From assembly GCA_012295275.1 (NCBI GenBank), contig CM022665.1, positions 9,141,476 to 9,205,475 of the forward strand: a stretch of 64,000 nt of DNA, read 5' to 3'. This DNA comes from Chrysomallon squamiferum (lineage: Eukaryota; Mollusca; Gastropoda; Neomphalida; Peltospiridae). A model generated the notes under the pieces. That model saw nothing but the letters and a program-made list of their open reading frames with translations. It was not told where the DNA came from and ran no database searches. A program made the translations under genes and the position numbers. Positions 40,501-55,697 of the stretch are shown piece by piece; within the stretch, counting starts at the first letter, position 1; each line of letters begins with the position of its first letter.

Positions 40501-43500
40501 CTGACAGCTTTTGATAATCCAGTCATGGCGCATTTGTTCATAATTAGAAAATTATTATTATTATTATAATAAAATAATTACATTATTTTGCCCACAGCAA
40601 ATAAAAGTAGCAAAATAAAATATGAAACTGTATTCTGCATGATTTTCCTAGACTTAAATTAAATATCTCATCTTCTGCTTTCATAAAAATATTTGCTAAT
40701 TCACTATTTATTTTATTATAAATCTTTTATTTTATTGTATTTTTATTTATATATCAAATAAATATAAAATAATTGTTATATAAATATTTATCTAAGCATT
40801 TTACCTGTGGAAATCTGCATTCTTCATCCAAAACTTTTAGAATACATCTTGGCGGCTGAAAACAGATTTATTTAATTCTTAAAGACAAAAGTTGTCAAAA
40901 AAACCTTTTAGACTTTAAGGCTACTAATAATTTATCTATAGTATTCAGTTTCACTTTTCTTCCATATTATCTGATATTGTTATCATTAACTCAGAGCCAC
41001 CCCTGTGTATTTATTGTATATCAGTGTAATAATTTTTACCTATATGTCAGTTTAAGGTATTAGAATTAGGAACCTATACAAATATTTTTAATTCTATATC
41101 AGTTAATTAAAAAAAAAAAAAAAAAAAGAAAAAAAATTTGATTTCTAATCTTTCACATTTCAAACCATATTGCTTGTTTCTTATTATAACCAGAATTTAT
41201 CTCCCCTTAAGAAGTTTATTTTTTCTATTTTCTATTTTTTTTTAATTTTTGGAATCTGAAATATATTTCCTACCAATTTTAATAATACTGCTGTAAAATA
41301 ATTTTTTATACATTTTAAAAAGCTGGGCATAAAATCTATATAAAATATTGACATCATACCTTCTCTATGAGTTCCACACATTTGGTATTATCTGTGAAGG
41401 TAATGTGTGAAAATTCTATTTCTTCCTCTCGGTACTGAAATGTAAATAAAAACAAAATATACTCTCAAATTATATTAATTATATATTCTATTATGAAAAT
41501 TTCAGATTATAACAATAAACATGGAAACGAAAGTTAATAATAAAATGCAAATCAAAAACAAATATGAACTTAGACAAATGCAGTTCTTTAAAACATTATA
41601 TATTTTAAGAAAATTTCAGAATATATTTATAACCTGTTTTATCCCTATGGATGTTAAAATGAATTTCATATTCTCAAAACATTACAATCGTATAATTTAC
41701 TAGCAAAAAATCTGTCATTATAATCTTCAATATTAACTTCTATTTTTGGAACATTCATATCAAAATAGTATTTTGTTTTAATTTAGTTTGCTTTTAAAAT
41801 ATGTGTTTATGCAAGCATGTGTGTGTGTGTATTTTTCTATTTTAAACTAAATAAATAGTATTTACCGTGTCTTGTTCCAGAGCAAAAACATAATGATTGA
41901 AAAATCTATGAAGTTTCTCATTTGTGTAGTTTATACATAACTGTTCAAAGCTGTTTGTCTGAAAACAATATATAATTTTTGATAACACACCATAAAGAAA
42001 GAAATGATAAGAAAATTCAATAGATTTATTTCAAGTTTTGAATATCTCAATTTGTTTAGGTTTTTTTTATGGTTATTAATTACCAGATGTATGTTTCTTG
42101 TTTAATGATAAGAAAATAAACCCACTGCCATCATTCTGTGAACTAGTCTTACTGATTAACAACAAGGGATCTTTTTTATGCAAGAAAGTACACAGCATCT
42201 GGCAAACCAGTCACAGGGATGCTCTAAAAAAAGGAAACAGCTAAACAGTGCAGTAAATTTTGATCAGCTTATGTTTAAAAAATTCCAAGTACAAAAAAAA
42301 CCTAATAAAAAATACCATGGCAATCATTTATTAGACTGTAATAATAATGTTATCAATGTAAATAGTTATCAAACAGAAAACTTTCTTTTTCTTTTTCTTA
42401 TAAAAAATTAAAATAAATAAGGATGAAAAAATATTTTTCTTAATAAGTCAGTGGACAAAAGTCAATTATAAATTAACAAATGTCACATCACTTTAATTAT
42501 CACAGACATCTACAATTTCTGGTGCATGCATCTACAATTTCTGATGTAACCCATATAGTGAATAATTAGTAAACTTCCTTGGTACAGTTAGTACTAGGAT
42601 TCAGCTGACAAAAATATAAACAAGCCGGTACTTAAGGTCATTATAATCCAGAATAATTATTTAAGAGCAAGTACTTGAAAAGACAACAGGATGTAATTTA
42701 ACATTGAAACAGTGGTGAATCCAGAGGGTGATGTGGGTTTATACACTCCCTATTGGTGTTAAATTAATATTAAGATGGACAGTGCCAGCCTATATTTATA
42801 ATTATTAGTAAAAATAATATGATATTATTGTGACAGTGCCAGAGGAAATTAGCAACAACACTTTTGTAACTGGTTAGATTTATTTCCATTGGTACATGAC
42901 AAGCATGCTTTATGTGTTGTTGTTATTAGATGGATATTTTCATGACTATATGGTATATTGTTTATTAAAATGATATTTTACAAAGTATTTAACTATTTTA
43001 TGCTCACTGTAACCATTCAAGAAACTGTAATTAAGTCTGTGTAGCAAAACACATTATAATGACATTTTTATTAATCAGATTTTCAGTCTGTCATCTCCTG
43101 AGGTTTTTTGGTGACCATTGTTCAGTTAATTTCAGTATCAGATTATACCTTACTACTTATATGCCTTTAGCATTATTCATTAATGAATGAATTTATTTTT
43201 GTTATACATTATTATAATGCTTGCAGCCAGCCACAAGCTACTATGCTTACACTGTGAAATAAATATATAAATGGATAAAAAAAAGGTGCCGTATAGATTA
43301 GTTTATTGGCATTCACAAATCCATTATTCACAAACTAACAGACTGGTTTAATTTATAATTACATTTTTATCTTACATCTGGCCACATCCTTTTCATCTGT
43401 TTGCCAAATGTATACAGGATGTGCCAAGATTTTTTAAACATCATGTAGTTTCTCATTAACACAAAACAGTCTGTAGTTTAAGTTCTTACCTGAAAGTTTT

Positions 43501-43905
43501 CAAAGCCAAAGATGTCAAGAATTCCAATGAAATGAGACTGATGCTGGCCTGGATTAATGCACTTGTTAACAGAATCCACCAACCAGGCAAAGGTTCGAGA
43601 ATACAAAGCTTTGGCCATTGCATGGCGATTTTCACAGGCCTGAAATTTTTTAAATGATGTTAAATTTTTATTTTAAAAGATAGTTTTATTATTCTTGTAT
43701 ATTAAAATAGTCTCTAAGGCAAAGGATGACACTGAAGATTCTTTAAAAATAATGTAAAAAAACCCACTATTTTATGCTCACTGTAACCATTCAAGAAACT
43801 GTGGCTTCTGTAAGACTAGGTAATTGTTTTAAAAAAAAAAAAAAAAAAAAAAAAACACACTCACACACACACAAAAGAAATATATATAGCTAAGAAAATA
43901 AACAG

Positions 43906-43942
<37 letters not shown>

Positions 43943-45140
43943 ATTAATTAGCAGAGAAATATGGTCTATCTCAACACTGACACTGACTTTGAATTCTGGT
44001 TGTCTGATACAGAACAGAATGATGAGATTTCTCTCTCCGTAAGTGTTATCATACTATTCACAAGTCCAACACATTTGTTTTATCTTTTTGTGGTTAGGAA
44101 GATAAAAGAAGGAAAAATACAAAATTAACCTTTTTACAAATGTTACTTCTAAATATGTTTTTTAAAATGCAAGAGGTAATGGAACATGCCTTTATTTAAT
44201 GATATATGTTGATTGAACATGTACCTAAATACATGCATACAAACAACTTCAGTATATTTCTGTAATAATATCAAGTGATTAGTTCATTTGGAAAGATTTT
44301 AAATGCAACTTGATAGCCAGAACAGACTGGCATTTCAACTGGTTGTTCTGGCTAAGTCTGTTGTCTAGGACAGAATTTTAATTAGTATGTTAGTGAATTA
44401 ATTAGAACAATTAATTATTAATATAACAGTTTTATGTCTTTTCAAACATGTCTGAATAGAAGCTAGAACATGATAAAATCCTTGAACTTGCGAACTTTAA
44501 AATGCTTAATTTAACAAATATGTTGTTCAACACCCATTTTATTATTTTTTTTTTTTTTAAATATATATATATATATATATATGTTAATAACATTCAAAAC
44601 TCTGCTAGCTTTTTTAAAATATTTTTTCACAAGCTGATAATCAGAAATAAAATTTTATTATCTTAAAGCATATTTGTTATGTTTTATTCCTATAAAATTA
44701 TTTATTTTAAAATGAATGAAAGAAGAAAAAGAAGAAAAGATTTTGGCTCTTTACATTTGTTTAAATGGATTTTGTTCAAGATCCAGGATGTTTATTTCAC
44801 AAAAATAGGAGACAAAAAAACCCACAAAATAAACCCCAATGTTTTAACCATTTTAATTATTTTGGTTTTGACAAATGGAAACTTGAGTGCTGGGCAAGTC
44901 ATGAATTATGCAAGGATAGAAAGAGCTAAACAGTTCTGATACAACAATACCACTCAAAACAGCCTGCCATACAGAACAATTGAACACATCAGCTTCAATT
45001 ATGACTTCTTGTATGAACGAAATTGGACCAGTGTTCAACAGATCAGTTATGTGCATGTTAATTCAGATGTATTGATTGTAGAATATTTTGTTCTTTATGT
45101 TTTTTGTTTTTATTGTTGATTGTTTTGGCGTTTGGTAGGG

Positions 45141-45194
<54 letters not shown>

Positions 45195-48100
45195 CTTCTT
45201 CTTGTTGTTGTTTTGGATATTTTTTACATTTTTTAATTTATCCCTCACTTTTTTTACTTGTGTTCTACTTATTTTTTTTTTGCTAAAAGTTTTAGACATT
45301 CTGGTTTCTCATAAATATTATTTTGTTTTATTTATCAAATTACATATTATTTTTTATACATAAATACCCAGCAATATTTGGAAAGGATATAATATAATAA
45401 TTCAGATTATAGAACATTATCACTAACAGATATGAGGGGTGAGAATCTAAACATTAGAATATTAACTTAAATATATGAAGGTTATTTCATTATAAGTGTT
45501 CTTTTTTTCTCTATACATTTTTTTCTCTTGCTTTCCTTTTCTGCTTCTGCATTGTCTTTTTCAATCTCTATTTATATAAGTTTATGTATTTGTTAATTCC
45601 AGTCAATACTGTCACAAAAACATCAATCTAATACAGCTTCAACATTTCCATGGTGATTATACAAAATGTCTGAATGAGATGGTAATTAATTGCCCACAAC
45701 AGGACCAACAATGAAACCAATACACAAGTGGGCAGCACAAAAATGATTTGTAATATAAATTCGATGAATTCCACACATGCTGCCAATATATTCAAAAATG
45801 AAATGATTACGCTAATGTTGACTTTTCATCAAAATTGTTCAAATAAAAAATAAGTATCTTGCATGGGCATGAATAATTCTTTAATGTTAAATAAATATAG
45901 ATAGCAAAATTATATTTCTTTAAATAAATATAGTGTCTCTTCTAACACTTTTATGGAAACATAATTAAAGAGAAAGAACATTCATTTTAGTTCTTGTTAG
46001 ATGTTATTTACCAGTACTGCAGTTATTAAGTTAACAATGCATTGTTCGAATATTTAGACTTGATGGAGAAACACTATAAAAAATATAAAAAATAAAACAT
46101 CTACATGACTAAAGACGTTTTTTAACAAAATGCTGTTTATCTGTAGTTAGAAAATCTATTTTTCAGTTTTAGTTTTGGTTTCAAACTGGTCCCATTAAGC
46201 TCAGTTCTCCCAGTTTGACATGTTTGTCACCTTGGCAGTTTCCATAATTAGCAGTAAGGAAACTCTTACAAGTATATCCCTATAGACAGACATTCAGTGT
46301 TTTTGTTTGTAAACAATGCACAAACATACTAAAAGAAAATACACCAAAGAATAAGACTTAACAACTTATCTGTTTTCAACTTAATCTTTATATACAAGAA
46401 AGAACAAATTTCCATTAAAAACAAATACTGTTGTTATTGATTTTTTAGAACTATATTATGTATTTTTTCTAATCTGAGCATTACTGTACATAAATTATCT
46501 AATATTTAAATATTAAAATATTTAATAATTATCAATAATAAAAGATTGTAGCTGAATAAAAATGGTATAATAATTATTAAAGAAAAGGGTTCAAAATCCA
46601 TTTAGTAAAAATATATGTTATGGATAAACTAAGAAATAATAGTTTAAAAGGGGACAACTAGGATTAAAAGTAAAAGTTAGAATACGGCTGAAAAATACAA
46701 CAAAAACAATTAGGATATCATATCTCAGAAACTGGGCATCTTAACATTTGCTAATTTCAAGGGTTCAGTGCCTCCATATGTTATAATTTATATTTTCAAA
46801 TTTACTGAACTATTACTATATCTGAATATTTGTTGGTTTCCAGGGTTGTAAATTGTTCAGTAATGCTATTGAAAGAGTTTAATGTTTTACATAATAAAGT
46901 TATAGGTGAATATGATTTTGTAGTTTCATCTTGATGTAAATGTTAATGTAATTCTTACTTAGTGATGTCTTAAATATTGCAGTGGCAAAGACAAACGACT
47001 CCACAGAATTTATTTTCTACTTTTCTTTGATTTATTGTGAATTTTGTATTTTGTATTTTTATACATGCTCAGTTGTACATGTGTTTGTATGTGTGTATGT
47101 GTGTGTGTGTGTGCATGTGTGTGTGTGTGTGTGTGAAGATTTTATAACAAATTTTATTAACTGATACTGATAAAATAAATTATAAACTATTTAGTAAAGT
47201 TGCTTTTAATATGATCAAGATATTTAGACATTACTGCAAAACATTGCAAAAAAGGTTTATAAGATTTAACATATGGATGTTTCTAATGAAGAAGTATTAT
47301 AATATTATATTCTAATTTCAGAAGCAATTTTATATTTCTTAATTCTATGGATTATCAGGATTTGAGAAGTTAATTTGATCAGTTAATATGATCAGTTAAA
47401 TAATTCAAAATACAATTATGAATTTCACATTTACAATCCTGGGTCAGCTTGACAATTAACCCAATCAGTTTGTACTGATGTCAGCAAATTTGCAAAGAAG
47501 AAAAAAGTAATAATAATTCTTTCTGTATTACAAAAAACTGAAAATGTTGCCAGAGAAGGCTGGTTGACATTAATCAGAATTATGCAGCATGTTGCCATTA
47601 GCAGTGTTCAATAGATTTTGTTGCAGATCTTTTGATGATGATTAATACTATGTGCAATGAGTTTCCTGGCATAAACACTAGACAGTTCTACCTCAACTAC
47701 AAGAGGTCATCAAGTGTCACAGATAGCAACATATGTTATCTAGCAAACTCTACAAAATTTGGAAATTTTGGGAAGCTTTTCAAAAAATGTTCCTTTTTTT
47801 TTTTTTCAAATAACAACAATAACAAGAGCATTTATTTGGTTTATTTAGTATAATTTGTATTTTTCAGGATTTGTTTGTTTCTTTCATTTGTATTTCTGGG
47901 GTTGAAAGTAATATGATTATATAAATGCCTTTTTAGCAATGCATTTTAAAGTAAGAGTAGTAAGAGGAAATCTGCTGCTGCCTTGCCAATCCTGAAGCCA
48001 TTCCTATCAATTAACTTACATCTCACATACACTTTCCTAAGTCACGGAAGTACTGACACACATCATTATTTTTTTATATAGTACTTATCATACATACACT

Positions 48101-51100
48101 GGCTGCAATATGCAACAGCCAATTGAAGAGATGTTATGAAGAACATTACTGTACATACTCTACCACTAAGACAATCTTTCCTTAGCAAATGATAAATTAA
48201 GTATACATTTAATCCTATTCATTTACTATATATGTATTACTTTGATTTTCAGACAACCATGACCTTAGTATTTCTAATTGACTGTAAACACTGATAACTA
48301 TATTCATAAACAGTCGGCTAATAATTAATACAACAGCTAATATATAACAGGATATTTGTAAGTGTCTTTACAAGAGATAAGGTTTTCTTTCTTTCTTTTT
48401 TAAATACCAACAAAATATACAGGTTTATTCATCCTTTAAATAATATTTAATGCATAACTCATAAATATTTTGTTGAAATAATAAAGTAAAAAAAAACACA
48501 AAAAAAACACACAAAAAAAAACTAGCAATAAATCAAATAGCTAGTCTACATAACTGATTAAGTAATAAAGATAAATGCAAGTAAGATGTTATCATTTTCC
48601 CAAATGAAATTGTCGGCAGTGAAAAGTTACTCAGATGTCATTTTGTAATGTTTTTTGTCAGTTTACTTTGAAATGTTTTACTGTTTTGTATCATTATATA
48701 TATATTTTTTTTAATGCATGGTATTCTTTTTTATGTCCACTGGTATTTACAGAAAGCATTATTAATATTATTTTATACTGCTATAAAAACATAATAATAA
48801 TTGCTTATTATTTCTGTTTTAAATGAAAAGCTTTTAGAATTTACTTTTATTTTCTTTTTCTTTTAACAAAAGAAGAAAATATTATGCTATGGAAAACAAA
48901 GCTTGTTCGTTTGTTTTGTTTTATTTTATTATTGTTATTGTTGTTGTTGTTTCCAACAGGTAAACAATTTAATAACGTATTTTATTAAGTTTAATTTAAA
49001 ATTAAGGAAAAAGTATACTTTTCATTTTATATTTATTTGCTGTATTTATTTATTTTTCTGTTTCTGCACAGACAAACTAAATTAAAAAAAAAAAAAATCC
49101 TAATGACAAACATAATTGTAATTCTTTTTTAAACTATTTACATTTTAAAAAGTTCAATTATCATCTGTTTAGACAAAATATAAACATCAAAAAGTGTAAA
49201 TAACATGTAAATAACAAACACATGATGACTTCCTAGAAATCTGATAACATTGACAATTCTTCCTAGTAACCAGATGACACTTCCTAATAACGTGATACCA
49301 ACATGTTCCTGAAAACACTTTAAAATGTCAACAGAAGTTCTACTGGATTATAGCTGCAGGATAAAAACAATTCAATTTGTTGCAGAGGATATAAAAAAAT
49401 ACAGTTCTGACACTTCATATAAACACCACACAATAATAACAGTGACAGAAGAAAAAATTTGCACCAGATGAAAAATACAAAAGGGTCTTAAGATTATTTT
49501 TCTTTGATGAGATTCTGTTTGTATTTTATCGTTTTCTTTTTTTTATTATTATTACTAATATTATTTATTTTTTTACTAACCTAGCTAAATTTTTAATTTA
49601 AAAAATAAATAAAAAATAAATAAATGTGAAGAATATAACAGGGATACAAAGACTTACCAAGTTACCAATGCAGCTGAATTCAATATAAATATAAACACAC
49701 AGTACAGACTTGATATGCATAAGTTTTACTTACCTCCTGTAGTTTGTAAGGTATGTTGGTAATTGTTCCTCGCACTTGAATCTGACGAAACAGAACAGAT
49801 TCCACAAGTCCCTCCACATCAAATCCTAATAAATCACAGATAATGCTTAAAATGCTTTTATCCTCAGGAGTGAGATCAGTTTTTTCCCCTTCCACATCCT
49901 CAAATTTCAAATTTCCTAGTAACAAAATGGCAGAAAGCACTGAAAAAATACCATCCACCATCTGTGCTGAAATGTTGAGGACATTCATGGCCAACCGAAG
50001 ATTGTCGAACATGGAAGAATCATCGACTCCATCTAGTTGGTAGCACCCACTTTGATTTAAATAATTATAAGATTCGGCTGGTCCGATCAGAAACTGCTGT
50101 GCAAGTTCAGGACTGGCTTGTGCACCAGCAACCAGCTGGTAAAAGACATGATAGTTCCTTTCATTTGGAGACTGGAAGGTGATTCGAGACTGCTCCAGAA
50201 GATAGTCCTGAACAATACACCCTTTAATTTGACACTTATCAAAACACACTTGCATAAATTTTCCAAAACGACTGGAGTTGTCATTTCGTACTGTTTTGGC
50301 ATTACCTTTAACAAAACAAATATAAATTATAAAAAACAAAAATAAAATTTAAAAATTAAAATCTCAAACAAATACTGACTAATACTGAGATGATACCTAG
50401 ATTAAAATACATTAACTATCTTTATTATTATGTTATATAAAAACAGGAAATTCAAAAATTGAGACAAAATACTGTACTTTATCAACATGCATAAACAAAT
50501 TATTTAAATTAATACACAGTAAGTTTTTACAATAATATCCATACAGTAAACAAAAATAACAATGCTAGTTAGTAACATATTTCAGTTAAAGATAAAAAAA
50601 AATTGACAAAAACTATTAAACAAGATTCCAATGTGTTGTCCTAGTTACAAACATCATAACCAATTTGGCATTTTTCATTACAAACTGCAAGATGCAGATT
50701 CATGTAATTTATCTGAAAACTATTTACTACCAATTTCTTTTTAAAAATCTGATAAAACCTTTACTTCTGATGAAAAATATATTTATCATTTTAATAAATA
50801 AATAAATAAATAAATAAAAATAAGAAAAATAGAGGAAAGGTTAATTTTTATATGTTATAATGTCAAGACTCCACTATTAAATACTGATGCATTAAATATA
50901 AATATATTTATTCTTTTTCAGCTTCTTAAGTAACATTTTGAAAGTAATAACCAGTTATGAAAAAATATTTATCTTACATTATACTATAATAAATAGAATT
51001 TGTTGTTTTATTCTACATTTTCTTTTAAAAAGACATCAGTATACTTTATCATTTAGGATTAGAATAAAACTGAGTTGTAAAAACCTAATTTGTTTTGTGG

Positions 51101-54100
51101 AATATTACTACAGCTGTAACATGCAAAAACCTAACTTGTTTTGTGGAATATTATAACAAATGTAAGTTGTAAAAACCTAGCTTATTTTATGGAACATAAC
51201 TGTAAGTAAAAGTTGTGAAAACCAAATTTGTTTTGTGGAATATTACTATATTGGTAAGTTGTAAAAATTTAACTTGTGTTAATCATATTAAAAAAAAAAA
51301 AAAATAAAATAAAAAGGCTAATTGCATATTTATGGCTGCAAAAAAAATAATTTTTTTACATCATTAACGTTGCTGTGTATCATTTATACTCGGTGATTAA
51401 TATTTCTTATTCAATTCCTTCCTTCACCCTAGTTTGATTCATTAATGCCGGAAGTATAAAAGTCAGCCTGGCTAGACTCTATGTCAAGTAGCCACTATGA
51501 GTTTCCTGATTCTCCAATAGCAAATGAAATTTATATACAAGATATGATAAATATTAACAGATATAAATTAATTCTTTCATGTAATATATTTAAAATACTT
51601 TAAACTGAAAATGAAGCTTCAAAACAAGTACATATCCCAAAACATATTTAAATACATATGTAATATTATAATTATATTCTGTAGTTTTGTTTGCAGAAAA
51701 TACTGTACATCTTTATGAAGTTATGTTTTGTGTAGGTGTGGTCACTTCTACAAGCTGCTAACAGAGAACTGTCCAAGTATGTGTGTCATAGACAAATTAT
51801 CTAATTTCTTCAGAATTTTTTTTTAATTAAAAATAAGACAGTTGATTTCAGTAATTATAATTAAAATTATGTTCATTCTGTCTCATAAATAAAGTGATCT
51901 GGTGTAGATCCTGTTTAGATAGAGATTTTCTCTAGTTCATTGTCCAGCATAATAATCTAATACTGAGACTGTTCGAACATTTTACATTTTCAAATTCAGT
52001 TTACATTTGAACATTTAAATGAATACTAATAATATATGATTTACACATCTCTAACAACAATAATCTACTCAAATAAATGCAGAAATACAGAGACCATAAC
52101 AAGAAAAACTGCTATAAGGTTCATCTAATATTTCAGTTATCCTATATATATCTTGTTATTATTATCATTTTTCTTCTTTTGATCTAGCATAAGAAAATGA
52201 TCACATCTATATTAAATATTAACTTATTTTTCATTTTTCTTTTTTTAACTGAAAAATCCAAAAAATCAGAGTTCATTAAACAAAAACTAATTTCAGAGCT
52301 GGAAAAGACAATCAGTCATAAAAAATAGCCAGTTTTTTTTTTTTTTTTTTAATGTAGCTTAAATACAGAATTCACAGTGGTTCAACATACATCAATGTCT
52401 GGATAATTCTGCTGTTAAAAAACTTAAGTGTTTCTTGGAATATATTTTGTGGTAACAAACTTACCAAAGGCCTCCAGGACTGTGTTTGCTTCGAGAATTT
52501 GCTGTTCTGTCCAGAATGATGTATGATTTGTGACACAACATAAATATTGCAGAATAAACTTAGTTGTTTCAGTCTGAATAGAGGAATGAAATAAAAATTA
52601 ACATTTAATGTGAGCATTGTCAAGAGTACTGGATTTTATAACATTAAATATCTTAATTAAATTATAAAAACAGGAGAAATAACAATGTTTTTTTTTTAAA
52701 TTATTATTATAATTTCATAAAAATTATTAATATATAAATACATACATAAACAATCATTACAATTATTATAGTGTCATAACTGCAGATATATACATGTTTA
52801 TCATAACTGAATAAATAAATTAAAAATATATATAAAAAGCTTTTGGGAGTGGTTTCTTTTTAATATATAAATTTAAATTAATATTTAACAAAATGTTGTA
52901 GTCATATTTTTTTAAATAATCAAATATATATGTATTTTATGGTTGTTGTGAAAAACATGGAAATTAAAGCAATTATAATCAAATTATAAACAAAAGAAGG
53001 GGTAAAAATGAAACTATTTGGGATTTATTATATGACTTAAAATACATTTCTGATTTGAGACTTCTACATTTAATAATTATAGGAGTCCACTTATAATATA
53101 TAAGAGTACAGCATATTTACAAATTTCAAATATCTTATAACATACAATGGTTTCATTATGTAACTGTCAGATTTAAGACTTTTAAATTGATTTGAGATTT
53201 TTAAATCTAATATTGGATTACACTAACATCATATGTTGTAACTACCACTGATTAAGTAACATGAATGCTTAGACTGTTTTGCAGTATTTATCTGATAAAT
53301 TCTGAAAGAACAAGAATCAAACTGTAAATGATCCTACTTTCCCTGCCCCACTTTCCCCACTGATGATACATGACTGGTTATCAGATGAATTCTGTAGGTT
53401 CTGGAATGCTGCCTCAGCAACTGCAAAGATATGCGGCTCAACTTGGCTAAACTTCTGACCATTATACTGTTCAACATTTTTCTGAAATTTTTTGTGAAAA
53501 CATTACAAAAAACCCAAAAAAACAACATTATTATAAAAGAAAAAAAAAATTAAAAAAAGAAAGAAAAAAAGAAAACATTATAAGAACCATAAAAAAGAAA
53601 AAGCTTATAAATTTATTACTGACAATTTATTAGAATATTCCATTAAAGTTAACAGAATTTTTTCTTTTTTTTTTCCTTTTAGTGTGTATGTTTTACTTTA
53701 AAAAAAAAGAAAGAATATAAACAAAAAATACAAATAAATAAATAAAATAAAATTAATTTAAAGTAAGGAAAAAGCTACTTCAATGAATGAATTAGGAATA
53801 TTTTAAATTGTTAGTGTGGTTTCAGATGCACTTTATATGAATGAAGTTATGAAATGTAACCAGAAAATACTAGTATTTACTTCTTTTTATTTATTTCCTT
53901 TTTTGTTTTTCATTGAAGAAAACAAGGTATAATGTTTTGAAAACAGCATTTTGATTATTACATCTGATTCAAAAAATGAAAAATGTTTAACTTACCTGTT
54001 CATAAATAGGTAAATCTTTATATGGATTGACTGCTACCAAGATTGTACCAGTGAACGTCTGAACAAACAGTTAAGGATTTTTATTTTTCCATTTCCTAAT

Positions 54101-55658
54101 ATGTGCACGTGCATGCACACACACAAACACTCAGATACATACATACATAAACATGCATCATAGTAATAAATTCACCATATTATTCATTTTAAAAAATAGT
54201 AATAAAGAAAGAAATGTCAGTTTTAAATTATAAAGCTTTTAATTATATTCTATTATGTGTCAAACAATGGAAACTTTTATAGCTTTAGAAACCATAATAG
54301 ATTATAGCCATCATATATAATAAAATTTTATTAAAAAAATAAAATTAAAAAAATCATATCTGACAGTTAAATTTATTACTGCAAAATAAACTTTAAAATA
54401 TTTCTCAGATTTTTATTTTAAATTAATATATTGTAAAATGATGATCTATTTTATAAAGATTAATGGCACCAGTTAAAGTGATCAACTAATCCAAAAACAA
54501 CATACATCATTCAGTTTTTCTTTCTTTCACTTTTCTACAGTAACTATCTTACATTTAAACCAAAAGATAAATGGATGGTGTTTTTTTTATATTAAATGTT
54601 TAGTACAGTAAGACCTTTTGTATGTCTGGAATTCCTATCACTGAAGTCACATACCAAATACATGTGTAACATATTTGCATATCACTAGAGTGTCAGTGAC
54701 ACTTATATTTGTAACAGTGAACAGCTTCAGTTAAACCTGAGTTTCACTTCACAAGAAAAATATCATGAATATTATCATGAATATTAATAATAGTTATTTT
54801 TAACAATACAGTTTCAGAGCCGGACTGACAGAAAAATTATAATATCCTTGTAGTTTAATGTATCGGCCAGATTTTACCTCAAAATTTAAATAAATGTAGT
54901 TAATTTGATAAAAACCAGCATTCTTGAAACACATACAGTTAGCCTTTCACATGAGTGAAAAAAAAATTAAGTAGTGGTTACTGGTTAGTATCATATGTAT
55001 AGGTCAATGGAGAAGCTGCAGTGGCTTGAGATACATTATCAGTGTTGCCATCTTTTTACTGTCCCTGATATTTTGTAGGGTGCTTGTTAAGAAAAGTTTG
55101 ACAGCGATACAAACAGCATGTGAATTATTGGAACACTACACACTGACTATCTCATAGAAACATGAATATCAGTGAAATCAATAAGACACTCAGCAGTAAT
55201 GACCCATGAGTTGACTGGGACTACAAAATGTCATATCCGAATGAGACCATTAACCATGTTCAGATAACACTTGCTCGTTGGTTTTTAAAACATGATCATT
55301 TATGTAGATTTGTGTAAATGGCTGGTACATGTTCATCCAACACGTCCTTCCTAATGGGATGAATTAAACAAGCATTATTATTGCTGTTTCTTTTTTTTGT
55401 CAAGGATAAGGAGAGGATAATGTACAATTTCAAACAGTTTGCCAGCCTCAAAAGAAGTATGGCTGCAGCATAAGTTACCATCTTTATATACCACATAATA
55501 GATTGGGTCAATACTCATACAACTGGATATAAATAAAATTTGATATATTTTATAAAAATTAAAAAGATCAGCTAATATACTCATTGATATATTAATGAGG
55601 CTGGATATAAAATAAACAATAACAGCAATGATGATGATAACAATAATAGTGTCAACAA

Positions 55659-55697
<39 letters not shown>

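Larger units (their letters stand above)
35681..43489 (-). other. Introns 7-16 of the myosin gene
   Basis: Ten introns of 405-1,531 bp in the motor and IQ part. They hold a CT tract (35913-35934), a T25 run (37543-37567), an A-run near 41109-41137, TG-rich stretches (36340-36410, 39880-39915) and two transposon fragments listed separately. Intron 7 (41959-43489) also carries one arm of the 37-bp direct repeat. No unassigned exon seen. Confidence 0.7.
43640..49733 (-). other. Intron 6 of the myosin gene (6.1 kb)
   Basis: Between the switch I and switch II exons. Holds the poly-A runs above, a TA tract (44562-44582), an exceptional T53 run (45142-45194), a TG tract (47081-47135) and AT-rich sequence. 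Open frames here (44679-44939, 47632-47853, 48635-48826 and others) are short and AT-driven, with no splice context. No exon or gene seen. Confidence 0.7.

Noticed and set aside
45063-45299. Poly-Lys and poly-Phe open frames
   Set aside because: Artefacts of the T53 run; no coding character outside it.
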